Below, in pieces: positions 47,512-56,776 of a stretch of 64,000 nt of DNA; within the stretch, counting starts at the first letter, position 1; every line of letters begins with the position of its first letter. Under the pieces are notes generated by a model. It saw only the letters and a list, made by a program, of their open reading frames with translations, was not told the origin of the DNA and did no database searches. A program made the translations under genes and the position numbers. This stretch comes from Dyella halodurans (GTDB taxonomy: Bacteria > Pseudomonadota > Gammaproteobacteria > Xanthomonadales > Rhodanobacteraceae): contig NZ_JAPDPF010000005.1 in the NCBI RefSeq assembly GCF_026283925.1, forward strand, positions 124,001 through 188,000, read 5' to 3'.

Positions 47512-48120
47512 CTAGCCAAGCCATGCCTGCCGCTGCCACACGCGGCAGCGGTTGTTGGCTGGCATGGTGATGTCATCGACCAGCTTGAAGCCAGCCGCGT
47601 CGGCGATTGCGTCCACTGCCTCGGCATCGCGGATGCGCATATGCGCACCACGCGCCTGCAGCCACTGGTCGAAGGCGGCATTGCTGTCGCTGGTGTAGTG
47701 CCCGTCGTAGTTGAACGGTCCGTAGACGATCAGCTTCGCATCATCCGTGGTCGCATCGGCCAGATGATCGAACAGCTGCTCTACCTCATCCCACGCCATG
47801 ATATGCAGCGTGTTGGCACTGAACACCGCGTCATAACGCTGCGTCGGCCACGCGCCACTGACATCCAGTTCGATGGGTGCGGGTGTATTTGGCAGCCTGG
47901 CTTCGTCCAGCCAAAGCTGGATGCCGGGCAGGTTCTCCACCCGATCCGTGCATTGCCAAACCAGTTGCGGCATCGCCCCGGCGAAATGCACGGCGTGTTG
48001 TCCGGTGCCGCTGCCGATCTCCAGCACGTTGTGGCGATCGGCGAAATGAACCCGCAGCACCTCGAGTATCGGATCGCGGTTGCGCTCGCAGGACGGCGCG
48101 TGCGGTTTGTCCGCGCCCAT
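47512..48120 (-). CDS. DUF938 family SAM-dependent methyltransferase-like protein
   Basis: A 202-aa protein starting MGADKPHAPSCERNRDPIL, the typical DUF938 opening. The SAM-binding LEIGSGTGQHAVHFA and SANTLHIMAWDEVE segments are visible. The ATG at 48120 overlaps the stop of a 66-aa membrane protein (ATGA), so translation is coupled. Substrate unknown. Confidence 0.9.
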   Translation of the reverse strand: MGADKPHAPSCERNRDPILEVLRVHFADRHNVLEIGSGTGQHAVHFAGAMPQLVWQCTDRVENLPGIQLWLDEARLPNTPAPIELDVSGAWPTQRYDAVFSANTLHIMAWDEVEQLFDHLADATTDDAKLIVYGPFNYDGHYTSDSNAAFDQWLQARGAHMRIRDAEAVDAIADAAGFKLVDDITMPANNRCRVWQRQAWLG

Positions 48121-48320
48121 CAGGCGACGCGTCGACCGCCCAGCGCGCGCGCCGGCAGCATCAGCAGCGCGCCGAGGAAGGCGAACACCGCGCTCACCGT
48201 GATACCCACCAGACGCAGCGGCAACGTAAGCAGCCACACGATTGGATACAGCACGATGGCCAGCAGTGCCAGCGGCCAGCAGAACACGAGCAGCAACAAC
48301 CACAGCAGGAAACCAACCAT
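48120..48320 (-). CDS. Small membrane protein coupled to the DUF938 gene
   Basis: A 66-aa protein that is almost wholly hydrophobic: segments at about 2-20 and 25-57 with a basic end (ARALGGRRVA). Its stop overlaps the methyltransferase start, which supports it being a real gene. Unknown function. Confidence 0.6.
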   Translation of the reverse strand: MVGFLLWLLLLVFCWPLALLAIVLYPIVWLLTLPLRLVGITVSAVFAFLGALLMLPARALGGRRVA

Positions 48321-48390
48321 GGGACGTCCTTCGTATCAGAACCGGCGCCACTCTAGCGCAGCCCATGGGCCGGCGAGTAGATGACTCCCG

Positions 48391-48969
48391 TCACCCCATC
48401 GGATTCACGCCAATCAGCCATGCGTGCAGGGCGAAGGCGAATACCGCCCAGCCCACGATGCCTGCGACCACGGTGATGATGTCGCCCTTCGCCGTACCGG
48501 CGGGGTAAACCACCCCGGCCAGTCGATCCCGGCGGCGCGCGCTGACGAAATCAACCACGGCCCACAGCAGGAAGGCGCCGAACAACAGCACGTCGTGCAG
48601 CATGCCGGTGGCCAGCAGATGGCCGAAGGCCCAGGTCTTTACGCCCGCCAGCATCGGGTGGCCAAGCCTGGCCTTGAAGTGGTTGTTCGGCACATAGGCG
48701 GCTGCGACGAGAATGAAGGCGAGCAGCGTGAACAATGCATTGAGATGCCGCAACCACAGCGGCGGCACGTAGAGGACGACTGGCTGGTGTCGCGCCAGTC
48801 CAAAGCCCCAGCAGATCATCACGAAACCGACGCTGGACGCCAGCGCGTAAAGCCCTTTCCAGCGCTTCTCGCCGATGCGGGCGATTTGTCGGCTGCGCCA
48901 GTCATTGGCAAGGATGCGGATCGAGTGCGCACCGAGGAAGATCACCAAACCGAGGATCAGCAGCGCCAT
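48391..48969 (-). CDS. NnrU family membrane protein
   Basis: A 192-aa protein starting MALLILGLVIFLGAHSIRIL with about six membrane segments. LGAHSIR, LYALASSVGFVMICWG and the WAFGHLLATGMLHDVLLFG segment are the NnrU signature. AAGGTGAG precedes the start at 48969. NnrU relatives are linked to nitrite/NO respiration or carotenoid isomerisation; no such genes are adjacent. Confidence 0.9.
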   Translation of the reverse strand: MALLILGLVIFLGAHSIRILANDWRSRQIARIGEKRWKGLYALASSVGFVMICWGFGLARHQPVVLYVPPLWLRHLNALFTLLAFILVAAAYVPNNHFKARLGHPMLAGVKTWAFGHLLATGMLHDVLLFGAFLLWAVVDFVSARRRDRLAGVVYPAGTAKGDIITVVAGIVGWAVFAFALHAWLIGVNPMG

Positions 48970-49041
48970 GAGCTCACCTTGGGTGTGTGGGGCTGCGGCG
49001 ATTATAGGCATGCGGCCCGCCCATGCCGTGACGGCTCAAAG

Positions 49042-49602
49042 CTAGTCGGCGCGAAGGGTGACCCGGACCAGGAAAGCCAATGAACCATCGTGCAGCTCGA
49101 ACGAACCACCCTCTGGCCGCCACGCATCACCCGCCTGCAAGCGCCCCGCGGCTGTGCTGGCGGTGCCTCGCAGCAGGTAAAGCAATACACAGCTGGCGTC
49201 GGTCGCGTGACTGCCAGGCCCATGGCACAGGGCCACCGACCCCTGCGCTTGTGCGCGGCGCACCATCAGGTTGAAGTCGCGCGTCGGGCCGCCGACCAGG
49301 GCGACATCGACATGGGCTTCGCCCGCAAACGCGAACGGTTCGTAAGCCGTGTGCAACGGATGCGCGAGCGTCCCATCCAGCGTCATGGTGAAGCCGGCGC
49401 CATCGAGCAAGGCGATATGCCGATCGATGCCGGGAAACGCGGAGAACGGCGCCGCGCTGCTCACCTCGGCCACGCTTACGCGCCACAGGAAATGCTCGTT
49501 GTCTGCATCGGCCGGAAAGCGCGCGACTTCGCGTGTCACGCCCATGCCGTTCTTCCAAGGCTGGGGTGGGCAATCGGCGGCGCGGATGATGGCGGAGCTC
49601 AT
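49042..49602 (-). CDS. HutD/Ves family cupin
   Basis: A 186-aa protein with the HutD opening (IIRAADCPPQPWKNGMGVTRE), FLWRVSVAEVSSAAPFSAFPG and FNLMVRR segments. HutD is usually next to histidine utilisation genes; here it is coupled to dinG by an ATGA overlap with no hut gene in sight. Function unknown, proposed to be regulatory or ligand-binding. Confidence 0.88.
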   Translation of the reverse strand: MSSAIIRAADCPPQPWKNGMGVTREVARFPADADNEHFLWRVSVAEVSSAAPFSAFPGIDRHIALLDGAGFTMTLDGTLAHPLHTAYEPFAFAGEAHVDVALVGGPTRDFNLMVRRAQAQGSVALCHGPGSHATDASCVLLYLLRGTASTAAGRLQAGDAWRPEGGSFELHDGSLAFLVRVTLRAD

Positions 49603-51701
49603 GCCACCTTCTCGATCACGCGGGTGAACGGCGGCAGCGATTTCAGCATGCGTTCGCCGTAGCGCTTGAGCACCACGCGGCGATCCAGCAGCACGATGCG
49701 GCCATGGTCGGTCTCCGTGCGGATCAGGCGGCCGCAGTACTGCGTGAGCAGGCGCGTCGCCTCGGGTACGGTCACTTCGATGAACGGATTTCGTCCGCGT
49801 GATTCCAGCCATTCCGCGTAGGTCGCGCCGACCGGATCGGTCGGCACGGCAAACGGCAGCTGCGTGATGACTACGGTTTCGCAGAGCTTGCCCGGCAGGT
49901 CCAGACCCTCGCCGAACGAGGCGAGCCCGAACAACGTGCTGCCCTTGCCCGCTTCAATATCGGCGATGTGCTCGGCCACCAACTGTGCCTTGCCCAACGA
50001 ACCTTGCGCGCGCACCTTGCGCACGTGCTCGATCGGCAGCTTCTGCAGGACGCGGTCGAGCTTGATACGCGAGGTGAACAGCACCAGGTTGCCGGCATTC
50101 CAGTCGAGATGCTCGGCCAACCAGTCGCAGATTTCCTGCGTGTGGTCCTCGCGCGCATCGGGCAGCGAGCGCATCGCGGGTACTTCCAGTCGCGCTTGTG
50201 CAGCGAGGTCGAACGGCGAAGGCAGGCTGAGCGTGACGGCCTCGTTCGGCAAGCCCACGGCATCCGCGAAGCCGCGGAAATTGCCGCCCGCGCTCAAGGT
50301 GGCCGACGTCATCACCACGCCGCTCGCATTGCCCCATAGCACGCTGCGCAGCAGCCCGCCAGCCGACACCGAAGACGCATGGCAAACCAGCTGCTGGTCC
50401 ACGCTGAGGGTGACCCAGCGCGCCAGCGGCGGCGCTGTCTCGCTATCGCTGGCGGACCATGCGCGCCAGGTGCGGGTTTGCCGGTCGATGCGTTCCAGCG
50501 CCATGCCCAGTTCGCGCGACAGCGCTTCGTGGGTGGGGCCGCTCTCGGTCATCTCGAGTACGGCGCGGCGCACCGCACCAACCCAGCGTTCCACTTCGCT
50601 GGTGAACACATACAGCACTCGCGCCTGTTCGACCCAGGCTTCCGGCAGCTGGCCGAGCGAGCCGCGATACATCGGCTCGTCATCGTCCGGCGACGGTAGC
50701 CAGGCGAGACGGATCTCCTTCTCCAGTTCTTCCAGCGCGTCGCTGAGTTCCTGCAGCTTTTCGTCGCCGGCATCCAGCGTGAGCTTGCCGATCACTTCCT
50801 TGTCGGTGAGCGAATAGGCGGCATGGATCTGGCGGCCGAGGCGGCTGAGCTGGCGCACCGCGATGCTCATATACACATCGGAGGCACCACGATCGATCGC
50901 CTTCGACGGCACGTGGTGGCCTTCGTCGAAGATGTATAGCGTCTCGTCCGGCTTGGGCAGGATGACGCCGCCAAAGCCTTCCTCCTCGCGCGGCATGGTG
51001 AGGTCGGCGAGGACCAGGTCCTGATTCGCCACCACGATGTCCGCGTCGCCGACCGCGCGACGCGCCGCAAAGAAGGGACAGATCATGAACTGGCCACATT
51101 TGCGGCTGGTGCAACCGCCCGCGCTGGTGGTGATCATCGGACGCAGCAGGTCGCTGATCGGCTCGGGCGAGGCATCGATGTCGCCGTCCCATTCGCCGCG
51201 GTCGAACAGGCCGGCGAGCTTGGACAGCGCCTTCTTGTCACGCTCCTGCGGCGGCTTGGTCCACAGCGCCAGATCGGCGTCGAAGCCCAGCCCCATCTGC
51301 GCCGTCTCGTTGAGGCTGTTGCCAGCCATATTGAGATTGCGCGGGCACAGGTAACGCCCACGGCCCTTGGCCAGGGCCACCTTCGCTTCGGTCCCGTTGA
51401 GCTTGAGATACAGCGGGATATCGCGCTGCACCAGCTGCTCCTGCAGCGCGACCGTGGCGGTGGCGATCAGCAGCTTTTTCTTCTGCGCCCGCGCCACTTC
51501 GACCCCGGCGATCAGGTAGGCCATCGACTTGCCGGTGCCCGTAGGCGCCTCGATCACCGCGGCACCGCCCTCCTGCGCCAGGGCCTTGGCCACCTCGGCA
51601 ATCATCTTTCCCTGCGACGCACGCGCGCGAAAGCCCGGCAGGCCGTCTTTCAGGCGCGTATAGGCGGCGCGGATGGCGTCTTTGGTGGTATCGGTGAGCA
51701 T
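49599..51701 (-). CDS. dinG: ATP-dependent DNA helicase DinG
   Basis: A 700-aa XPD-like helicase. Walker A APTGTGKS at 52-59. The Fe-S cluster cysteines are seen in RYLCPRNLN and GGCTSRKCGQFMICPFF. Walker B DEGHH replaces DEAH, as in DinG. C-terminal helicase motifs include LFGLASFGEGLDLPG and QYCGRLIRTETDHG. It resolves R-loops and G-quadruplexes during replication. No LexA box was recognised upstream. Confidence 0.95.
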   Translation of the reverse strand: MLTDTTKDAIRAAYTRLKDGLPGFRARASQGKMIAEVAKALAQEGGAAVIEAPTGTGKSMAYLIAGVEVARAQKKKLLIATATVALQEQLVQRDIPLYLKLNGTEAKVALAKGRGRYLCPRNLNMAGNSLNETAQMGLGFDADLALWTKPPQERDKKALSKLAGLFDRGEWDGDIDASPEPISDLLRPMITTSAGGCTSRKCGQFMICPFFAARRAVGDADIVVANQDLVLADLTMPREEEGFGGVILPKPDETLYIFDEGHHVPSKAIDRGASDVYMSIAVRQLSRLGRQIHAAYSLTDKEVIGKLTLDAGDEKLQELSDALEELEKEIRLAWLPSPDDDEPMYRGSLGQLPEAWVEQARVLYVFTSEVERWVGAVRRAVLEMTESGPTHEALSRELGMALERIDRQTRTWRAWSASDSETAPPLARWVTLSVDQQLVCHASSVSAGGLLRSVLWGNASGVVMTSATLSAGGNFRGFADAVGLPNEAVTLSLPSPFDLAAQARLEVPAMRSLPDAREDHTQEICDWLAEHLDWNAGNLVLFTSRIKLDRVLQKLPIEHVRKVRAQGSLGKAQLVAEHIADIEAGKGSTLFGLASFGEGLDLPGKLCETVVITQLPFAVPTDPVGATYAEWLESRGRNPFIEVTVPEATRLLTQYCGRLIRTETDHGRIVLLDRRVVLKRYGERMLKSLPPFTRVIEKVA

Positions 51702-51811
51702 CGGGGGCGGTTCAGGCCTGCGCTGTCGCGGCAGGCGCCCATTCTCGCATGGCCATACCCAACCTGCCGCCAGGGGCGCGTGGAATGGGGCGTCCCCGGC
51801 CTGGTTGAGCG

Positions 51812-53461
51812 TCAGTGCGCGGCGTTGATGGCTAAGGCCACCGCTTCGGCGACGCGGATGCCGTCGACGGCGGCGGAAAGAATGCCGCCGGCATAACCGG
51901 CGCCTTCGCCGGCGGGATACAGGCCGCGCGTGTTGAGGCTTTGGTAGTCATCGCCGCGGCGAATGCGCACCGGCGACGACGTGCGTGTCTCTACGCCGGT
52001 CAGCAGGGCGTCGTGCATGGCGAAGCCCTTGATCTGGCGATCGAAGGCGGGCAGCGCCTCGCGTATGGCTTCGATGGCGTAGGCGGGCAGGGCGGGCGCC
52101 AGGTCGGTGAGGTGCACGCCGGGTTTGTACGAAGGCTGCACGCTGCCAAGCTCGCGCGATGGCTTGCCAGCGATGAAGTCGCCCACCAGCTGGCCCGGCG
52201 CGTCGTAGTTGCCACCGCCCAGCTCGAACGCGCGCGATTCCAGCGCGCGCTGCAAGGCGATGCCAGCGAGCAGGCCGCCGCTGGGGTCGAAGGGGGCGAA
52301 ATCGCTGGGCTCGATGCCGACCACGATGGCGGCGTTCGCGTTGCGCTCGTTGCGCGAGTACTGACTCATGCCGTTGGTGACTACGCGACCCGGCTCGGAG
52401 GTGGCAGCCACGACGGTACCGCCAGGGCACATGCAGAAGCTGTAGACCGAGCGGCCCCGTCCTTGATGAGCGCCGGTGGCGTGATGCACCAGCTTGTAGT
52501 CGGCCGCGCCGAGAATCGGGTGACCGGCGCTGGCGCCGAAGCGCGCGCGATCGATGATCGATTGCGGGTGTTCGATGCGGAAGCCGATCGAGAACGGCTT
52601 CGGCTCCATGTACACGCCGCGCTCGTGCAGCATGTCGAAGGTATCGCGGGCGCTGTGACCAATGGCCATGACGACATGATCGCTACGCAGCTGCTCGCCG
52701 CTGGCCAGCTCCACGCCGCGCACATGCCGCACACCATCGGCGTCAGCCTCCACCAGCACGTCGTCCACGCGCTGCTTGAAGCGGATCTCGCCGCCCAGCG
52801 ACTCGATGGTCGCGCGCATGTTCTCCACCATGGTGACCAGGCGGAACGTGCCGATATGCGGCTTGCTGACGTAGAGGATTTCCTCCGGCGCGCCCGCCTT
52901 CACGAATTCGGCAAGCACCTTGCGACCGTGGTGCTTAGGGTCGGAGATCTGGCTGTACAGCTTGCCATCGGAGAACGTGCCGGCGCCGCCTTCGCCGAAC
53001 TGCACGTTCGACTCCGGTTCCAGCTGGCGCTTGCGCCACAGGCCCCAGGTATCGACGGTGCGCTCGCGCACGGCCTTGCCACGATCGAGGATGATTGGCC
53101 GATAGCCCATCTGCGCCAGCAACAAGCCCACGAACAGGCCGCAGGGGCCGGTGCCGACCACGATGGGGCGGTGGCTCAACTGGGCCGGCGCCTGCGCCAC
53201 GAAGTGATAACTGGTGTCCGGCGTGGGCTGCACATGCTTGTCGTCGGCATGGCGCTTGAGGATGACGGCTTCGTCGGCCACGTCCACGTCCAGCGTGTAG
53301 ATCAGGAGGATCGCGTTGCGCTTGCGCGCGTCGTAGCCGCGGCGGAACACCGTATAGCCGCGCAACGCGTCCTTGCCGAGACCGAGCTTGGCGCGGATGG
53401 CAGCCTCGATGGCGCCTTCAGCGTGATCCAGCGGCAGCTTGATATCGGTGAGTCGCAACAT
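51812..53461 (-). CDS. FAD-dependent dehydrogenase, COG2509 family
   Basis: A 549-aa flavoprotein. The N-terminal 90 residues are the small domain of this family (MLRLTDIKLPLDH, AIRAKLGL). FAD binding: PIVVGTGPCGLFVGLLLA near residue 100; NVQFGEGGAGTFSDGKLYSQ and the C-terminal GLYPAGEGAGYAGGI. Physiological substrate unknown. Single gene. Confidence 0.9.
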   Translation of the reverse strand: MLRLTDIKLPLDHAEGAIEAAIRAKLGLGKDALRGYTVFRRGYDARKRNAILLIYTLDVDVADEAVILKRHADDKHVQPTPDTSYHFVAQAPAQLSHRPIVVGTGPCGLFVGLLLAQMGYRPIILDRGKAVRERTVDTWGLWRKRQLEPESNVQFGEGGAGTFSDGKLYSQISDPKHHGRKVLAEFVKAGAPEEILYVSKPHIGTFRLVTMVENMRATIESLGGEIRFKQRVDDVLVEADADGVRHVRGVELASGEQLRSDHVVMAIGHSARDTFDMLHERGVYMEPKPFSIGFRIEHPQSIIDRARFGASAGHPILGAADYKLVHHATGAHQGRGRSVYSFCMCPGGTVVAATSEPGRVVTNGMSQYSRNERNANAAIVVGIEPSDFAPFDPSGGLLAGIALQRALESRAFELGGGNYDAPGQLVGDFIAGKPSRELGSVQPSYKPGVHLTDLAPALPAYAIEAIREALPAFDRQIKGFAMHDALLTGVETRTSSPVRIRRGDDYQSLNTRGLYPAGEGAGYAGGILSAAVDGIRVAEAVALAINAAH

Positions 53462-53572
53462 GCGGAGTTCCGGGCTTGGGGTCGACAGCAGCCGTGTATT
53501 TTCGCACGCCTGGGCCGTTGCTTGCCGTCACTCGCGCAGGCCCTTGTGGCGCAAGGGCCTGCGGCAACCGGA

Positions 53573-54220
53573 TCAGCCCTCGCTGGCGATCCTGCGCAAG
53601 GTCTGTTCGAACGCTTCCGGCGGCTGGCCGCCCTGGATCAGGTAGCGGTCGTTGACGATTACCGAAGGCACCGCCTGGATGCCTTGCGACTGGTAGAACT
53701 GCTCCTGCGCGCGCACGTCCAGGGCGTAGCGAACCTGCTCCAGCACCTCGCGGGCAGTGACGGCGTCCAGGCCGACCTTGGCCGCCACGTCCACCAGCAC
53801 ATCGTGCGAGCTCACGTCACGGCCCTCAGTGAAATAGGCAGTGAGCAAGGCTTGCTTCAACTCGGCCTGGCGGCCTTCCAGTGCAGCCCAGTGCAACAGC
53901 CGGTGCGCGTCGAACGTGTTCACGATGCGGCTGCGCTTGGCCAGGTTGAAGGTGAAGCCCACGGCTTCGCCGCGCTGGCGGATGGCCTCGCCGTTCTTGG
54001 CGATCTGTTCGGGCGTGCTGCCGTACTTGCGCGCAATGTGCTCGACGACGTCTTCGCCTTCCGGCGCCATCTGCGGATTCAGTTCGAACGGCTGGAAATG
54101 CAAGTCGACGGCGACGGAGTCGCCCAGTCGATGCAGCGCCTGTTCCAGCGACTTCAGCCCAATGGCGCACCAGGGGCAGACCACGTCGGAGACGAAGTCA
54201 ATCTTGAGCGGTTTGGTCAT
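53573..54220 (-). CDS. DsbA family oxidoreductase (FrnE-like), cytoplasmic
   Basis: A 215-aa thioredoxin-fold protein with the active site CPWC at residues 15-18 and the helical insert of the DsbA/2-hydroxychromene-2-carboxylate isomerase superfamily. GIQAVPSVIVNDRYLIQGGQ contains the cis-Pro loop and the FrnE GGQ. No signal peptide, so it is probably cytoplasmic, unlike true DsbA. Confidence 0.92.
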   Translation of the reverse strand: MTKPLKIDFVSDVVCPWCAIGLKSLEQALHRLGDSVAVDLHFQPFELNPQMAPEGEDVVEHIARKYGSTPEQIAKNGEAIRQRGEAVGFTFNLAKRSRIVNTFDAHRLLHWAALEGRQAELKQALLTAYFTEGRDVSSHDVLVDVAAKVGLDAVTAREVLEQVRYALDVRAQEQFYQSQGIQAVPSVIVNDRYLIQGGQPPEAFEQTLRRIASEG

Positions 54221-54338
54221 GTTGATTCCTGAAAGGCGGTGCGCGAGTCGCGCGATGCCTTCTAGGTGGGGGCATGCAAGCCCCCGATCAATCTACGCTC
54301 ACGGGGCCAGCGACAGCGGCCCCGTGACGTCGCTGACT

Positions 54339-54845
54339 TCAGGCCTTGCCAATGAAGTCCATCTTGCCCAGTTCCACGCCGGCCTGGCGCAGGATGCCGT
54401 AGGCGGTGGTGGTGTGGAAGAACAGGTTCGGGATCACGAAGTGCAGCAGGTAGCCCTGGCCTTCGAACTCTTGCTCGCCACTGCGGGTCTTGATGGTCAC
54501 CGTGCGCGTCTCGCTGCCGTCGATCTGCTCGGGCTTGAAGCTCTTGATGTAGTCGATGGCACGGTCGATGCGCGCGTAGAGCTCGGCGAAATTCGCCTCG
54601 TTGTCCTCGAACTTGAGCGGCTCCACGCCAGCCAGGCGGGCGCAGCCGTTCTTGGCCATGTCGGTGGCGATCTGCACCTGGCGGGCTAGCGGCAGCATGT
54701 CGGGCGTCAGCCGGGCCTGGATCAGCAGCTCGGGATCGAACTTGCGGGCTTCGGCGTGCGCCTCGCCCTTGCGCAGCACATGCTGCAGGTTGCTGAGCGC
54801 GCGCAGGAAAACGGGGACAGCAGCCTGGTACATCGACAATGTCAT
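54339..54845 (-). CDS. DUF1993 domain protein
   Basis: A 168-aa helical protein (MYQAAVPVFLRALSNLQHVL, FFHTTTAYGILRQAGVELGK) of the DUF1993 family, related to DinB-type four-helix bundles. Its start overlaps the MFS gene stop by ATGA. No known reaction; it may bind a metal through its C-terminal His. Confidence 0.88.
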   Translation of the reverse strand: MTLSMYQAAVPVFLRALSNLQHVLRKGEAHAEARKFDPELLIQARLTPDMLPLARQVQIATDMAKNGCARLAGVEPLKFEDNEANFAELYARIDRAIDYIKSFKPEQIDGSETRTVTIKTRSGEQEFEGQGYLLHFVIPNLFFHTTTAYGILRQAGVELGKMDFIGKA

Positions 54846-56182
54846 GGGGAATGCTCCGAGGGTTCGGTGGGGGTAACAGGAGGTGGGACCGGGACGACGG
54901 AAGATAGCTCCGTCGCCAACGGTAACGCTTCAGCCTTGGCCAGGTCGACCGTATGGCGCGTGATGCGCCAGGCGAGCACGCTGCCGACCGCCAGCAGCAC
55001 GGCAGACAACACGAAGGCCAGGCCGGGCAGATGGATCGGCGAGTTCGGCGAGATCGAGAACGAGAACACCTGGGCGAACAGGAACGGTCCGAAGATGCCG
55101 GCAAAGCTTGCCAGGCTGCTGATCGCACCTTGCAGTCGTCCCTGCTCATGGGGATCGACCTGATGCGTCATGATCGACTGGATTGGCGGCTGCGACAGGC
55201 CCCACAAGGCCATCAACGGAATGCCCAGCAGGAATACGAAACCCGTGCTGGCCAGGCCCATCACCAGGAAGGCGCCAATGCCGCACAGCATGCCGCCCAG
55301 CAACAGGCGTCGCTCGCCAAACTTCGGGGCCAGCCGGCGAGTCAGCACGGCCTGCACCAGGCCGTCGCATGCGCCGACCAGCATCAACACATAGCCCACG
55401 GCTTGCGGACCCCAGCCGTAGCGGTAGTCCGCATACAGCACGAAGGTCGTCTGCAGCACGTAGTGCGCGAGATAGACCAGGAACATCACCACCGCCAGGC
55501 CCAGTACCAGCGGGTAGCGGCGCAGCAATTTCAGCGAGCCCAGCGGGTGCGCGCTATGCAGCTCGAAGTGCGCCGTACGGCGTTCCTTCGGCAGCGATTC
55601 GGGCAGCACGAACAAGCCGTAGAGGAAATTGCACGCCGCCAGCCCGGCTGCTACCCAGAACGGCAGGCGCAAGTGGAAATGACCGAGGAAGCCGCCAAGG
55701 CCGGGGCCGATGATGAAACCCAGCCCGAAGGCGCTGCCGAGGATGCCGTAGGCCGCCGCGCGTTTTTCCTTCGGCGTGATGTCCGCGATATAGGCGTTTG
55801 CCGTGGTGAAGCTTGCGGCGGTCACGCCCAGGATCACCCGCGCCACGAACAACAGCCACAGCGTGGGCGCCAGCGCCAGCACCACAAAGTCGATGGCCAG
55901 CCCGGCGTTGGAAATCAGGATCACCGGCCGTCGCCCGAAACGATCCGACAGCGCGCCCTGGATCGGCGAACAGGCGAACTGGACGATGGCGAACACCGTG
56001 CTGAATACGCCTACCCACCAGGCCGCATTGGCGATACCGCCACCCGCCAGCTGCTCGATCAGGTGCGGCAGCACCGGGATGACGATGCCGAACGCCAGCA
56101 TGTCCAGTACCACCGTGATGAAGATGAACGCCACCGCCGCGCGGCGGCGCGGGTGGTGTTCGGTGATGGCTGGCTGGTCCAT
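54842..56182 (-). CDS. MFS multidrug-type exporter, TetA/TCR-like
   Basis: A 446-aa protein with 12 membrane segments starting MDQPAITEHHPRRRAA. GALSDRFGRRPVILISN is the MFS A motif after TM2, and the wording GIVIPVLPHLIEQLAG and GLGFIIGPGLGGFLG is like TetA/TCR drug:H+ antiporters. Substrate unknown; it is coupled to DUF1993, not to a tetR. The longer open frame runs into a REP-B element and was rejected. Confidence 0.9.
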   Translation of the reverse strand: MDQPAITEHHPRRRAAVAFIFITVVLDMLAFGIVIPVLPHLIEQLAGGGIANAAWWVGVFSTVFAIVQFACSPIQGALSDRFGRRPVILISNAGLAIDFVVLALAPTLWLLFVARVILGVTAASFTTANAYIADITPKEKRAAAYGILGSAFGLGFIIGPGLGGFLGHFHLRLPFWVAAGLAACNFLYGLFVLPESLPKERRTAHFELHSAHPLGSLKLLRRYPLVLGLAVVMFLVYLAHYVLQTTFVLYADYRYGWGPQAVGYVLMLVGACDGLVQAVLTRRLAPKFGERRLLLGGMLCGIGAFLVMGLASTGFVFLLGIPLMALWGLSQPPIQSIMTHQVDPHEQGRLQGAISSLASFAGIFGPFLFAQVFSFSISPNSPIHLPGLAFVLSAVLLAVGSVLAWRITRHTVDLAKAEALPLATELSSVVPVPPPVTPTEPSEHSP

Positions 56183-56272
56183 GGGGCGTGGCTGGCGGGG
56201 AGGGGAGCACGATAGCGGATTGTGTGTGACGCGGTGTGTGCGGTGCAGTAAAGACTGGCGGCCGCGTGCATG

Positions 56273-56435
56273 CTTCCTCTCCCCTTTGGGGAGAGGATTG
56301 AGGTGAGGGGCGGGTGCTCGCCGGAAGGCCGCAGAAAAAAACCGTATCAACGGACGATGAGGCTAGGTTGGCCCCTCACCCCAACCCTCTCTCCCACAGG
56401 GACTACCTTCGGGTCGCCCGAAGGGGAGAGGGAGC
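56273..56435. repeat. REP-B element, copy 2, with an inserted hairpin
   Basis: Left part 56273-56321 matches copy 1 with two differences. The right part 56372-56435 carries an extra 20-odd bases around CCTTCGGGTCGCCCGAAGG, itself a perfect hairpin, inside the arm. Lies between the MFS and EF-hand genes. Confidence 0.85.
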
Positions 56436-56437
56436 AG

Positions 56438-56776
56438 TCAGGGCTGCGGCGGCTGGGTTAACTCGCGCGCGTCCAGATACCCATCGTGGTTCCGGTCCAG
56501 CTTGTGGAACTGCCGGCGCAGATTGTCCTGGAATTGCTTGAGCGTGATCGGCCGGCCGTGACCGCCAGGCAGTTCGTCGCCTTCCAGCACGCCATTGCCA
56601 TCGCGGTCCATGCGGCGAAAGCCTTCGCTCATATGTTCCACGTACTCGGCTTCGCTGACTCGGCCATCGCCGTCGGTGTCGAACTCGCGCAGATACTCGG
56701 CCGGGGTGCTCTGCGCCCAGGCCGCCAGGGGCGGCAGGATCAGGGCGGCCAGCACGATCAAGCGCCGGCCGCGCAT
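56438..56776 (-). CDS. Exported EF-hand protein downstream of the SMC operon
   Basis: A 112-aa protein with a signal peptide (to about residue 21, AAWA). Three EF-hand loops are visible: DTDGDGRVSEAE, DRDGNGVLEGDE and DRNHDGYLDARE, so it should bind calcium in the periplasm. Its ATG overlaps the mksB stop by one base (TGATG), so it is translated with the SMC operon. There is no obvious functional link between a periplasmic calcium protein and a chromosomal SMC complex. The REP-B element follows directly. Confidence 0.88.
   Translation of the reverse strand: MRGRRLIVLAALILPPLAAWAQSTPAEYLREFDTDGDGRVSEAEYVEHMSEGFRRMDRDGNGVLEGDELPGGHGRPITLKQFQDNLRRQFHKLDRNHDGYLDARELTQPPQP

Noticed and set aside
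51941-54232. A 763-codon plus-strand open frame opposite the FAD dehydrogenase and FrnE genes
   Set aside because: Antisense shadow; the minus-strand genes carry clear FAD and CPWC motifs.
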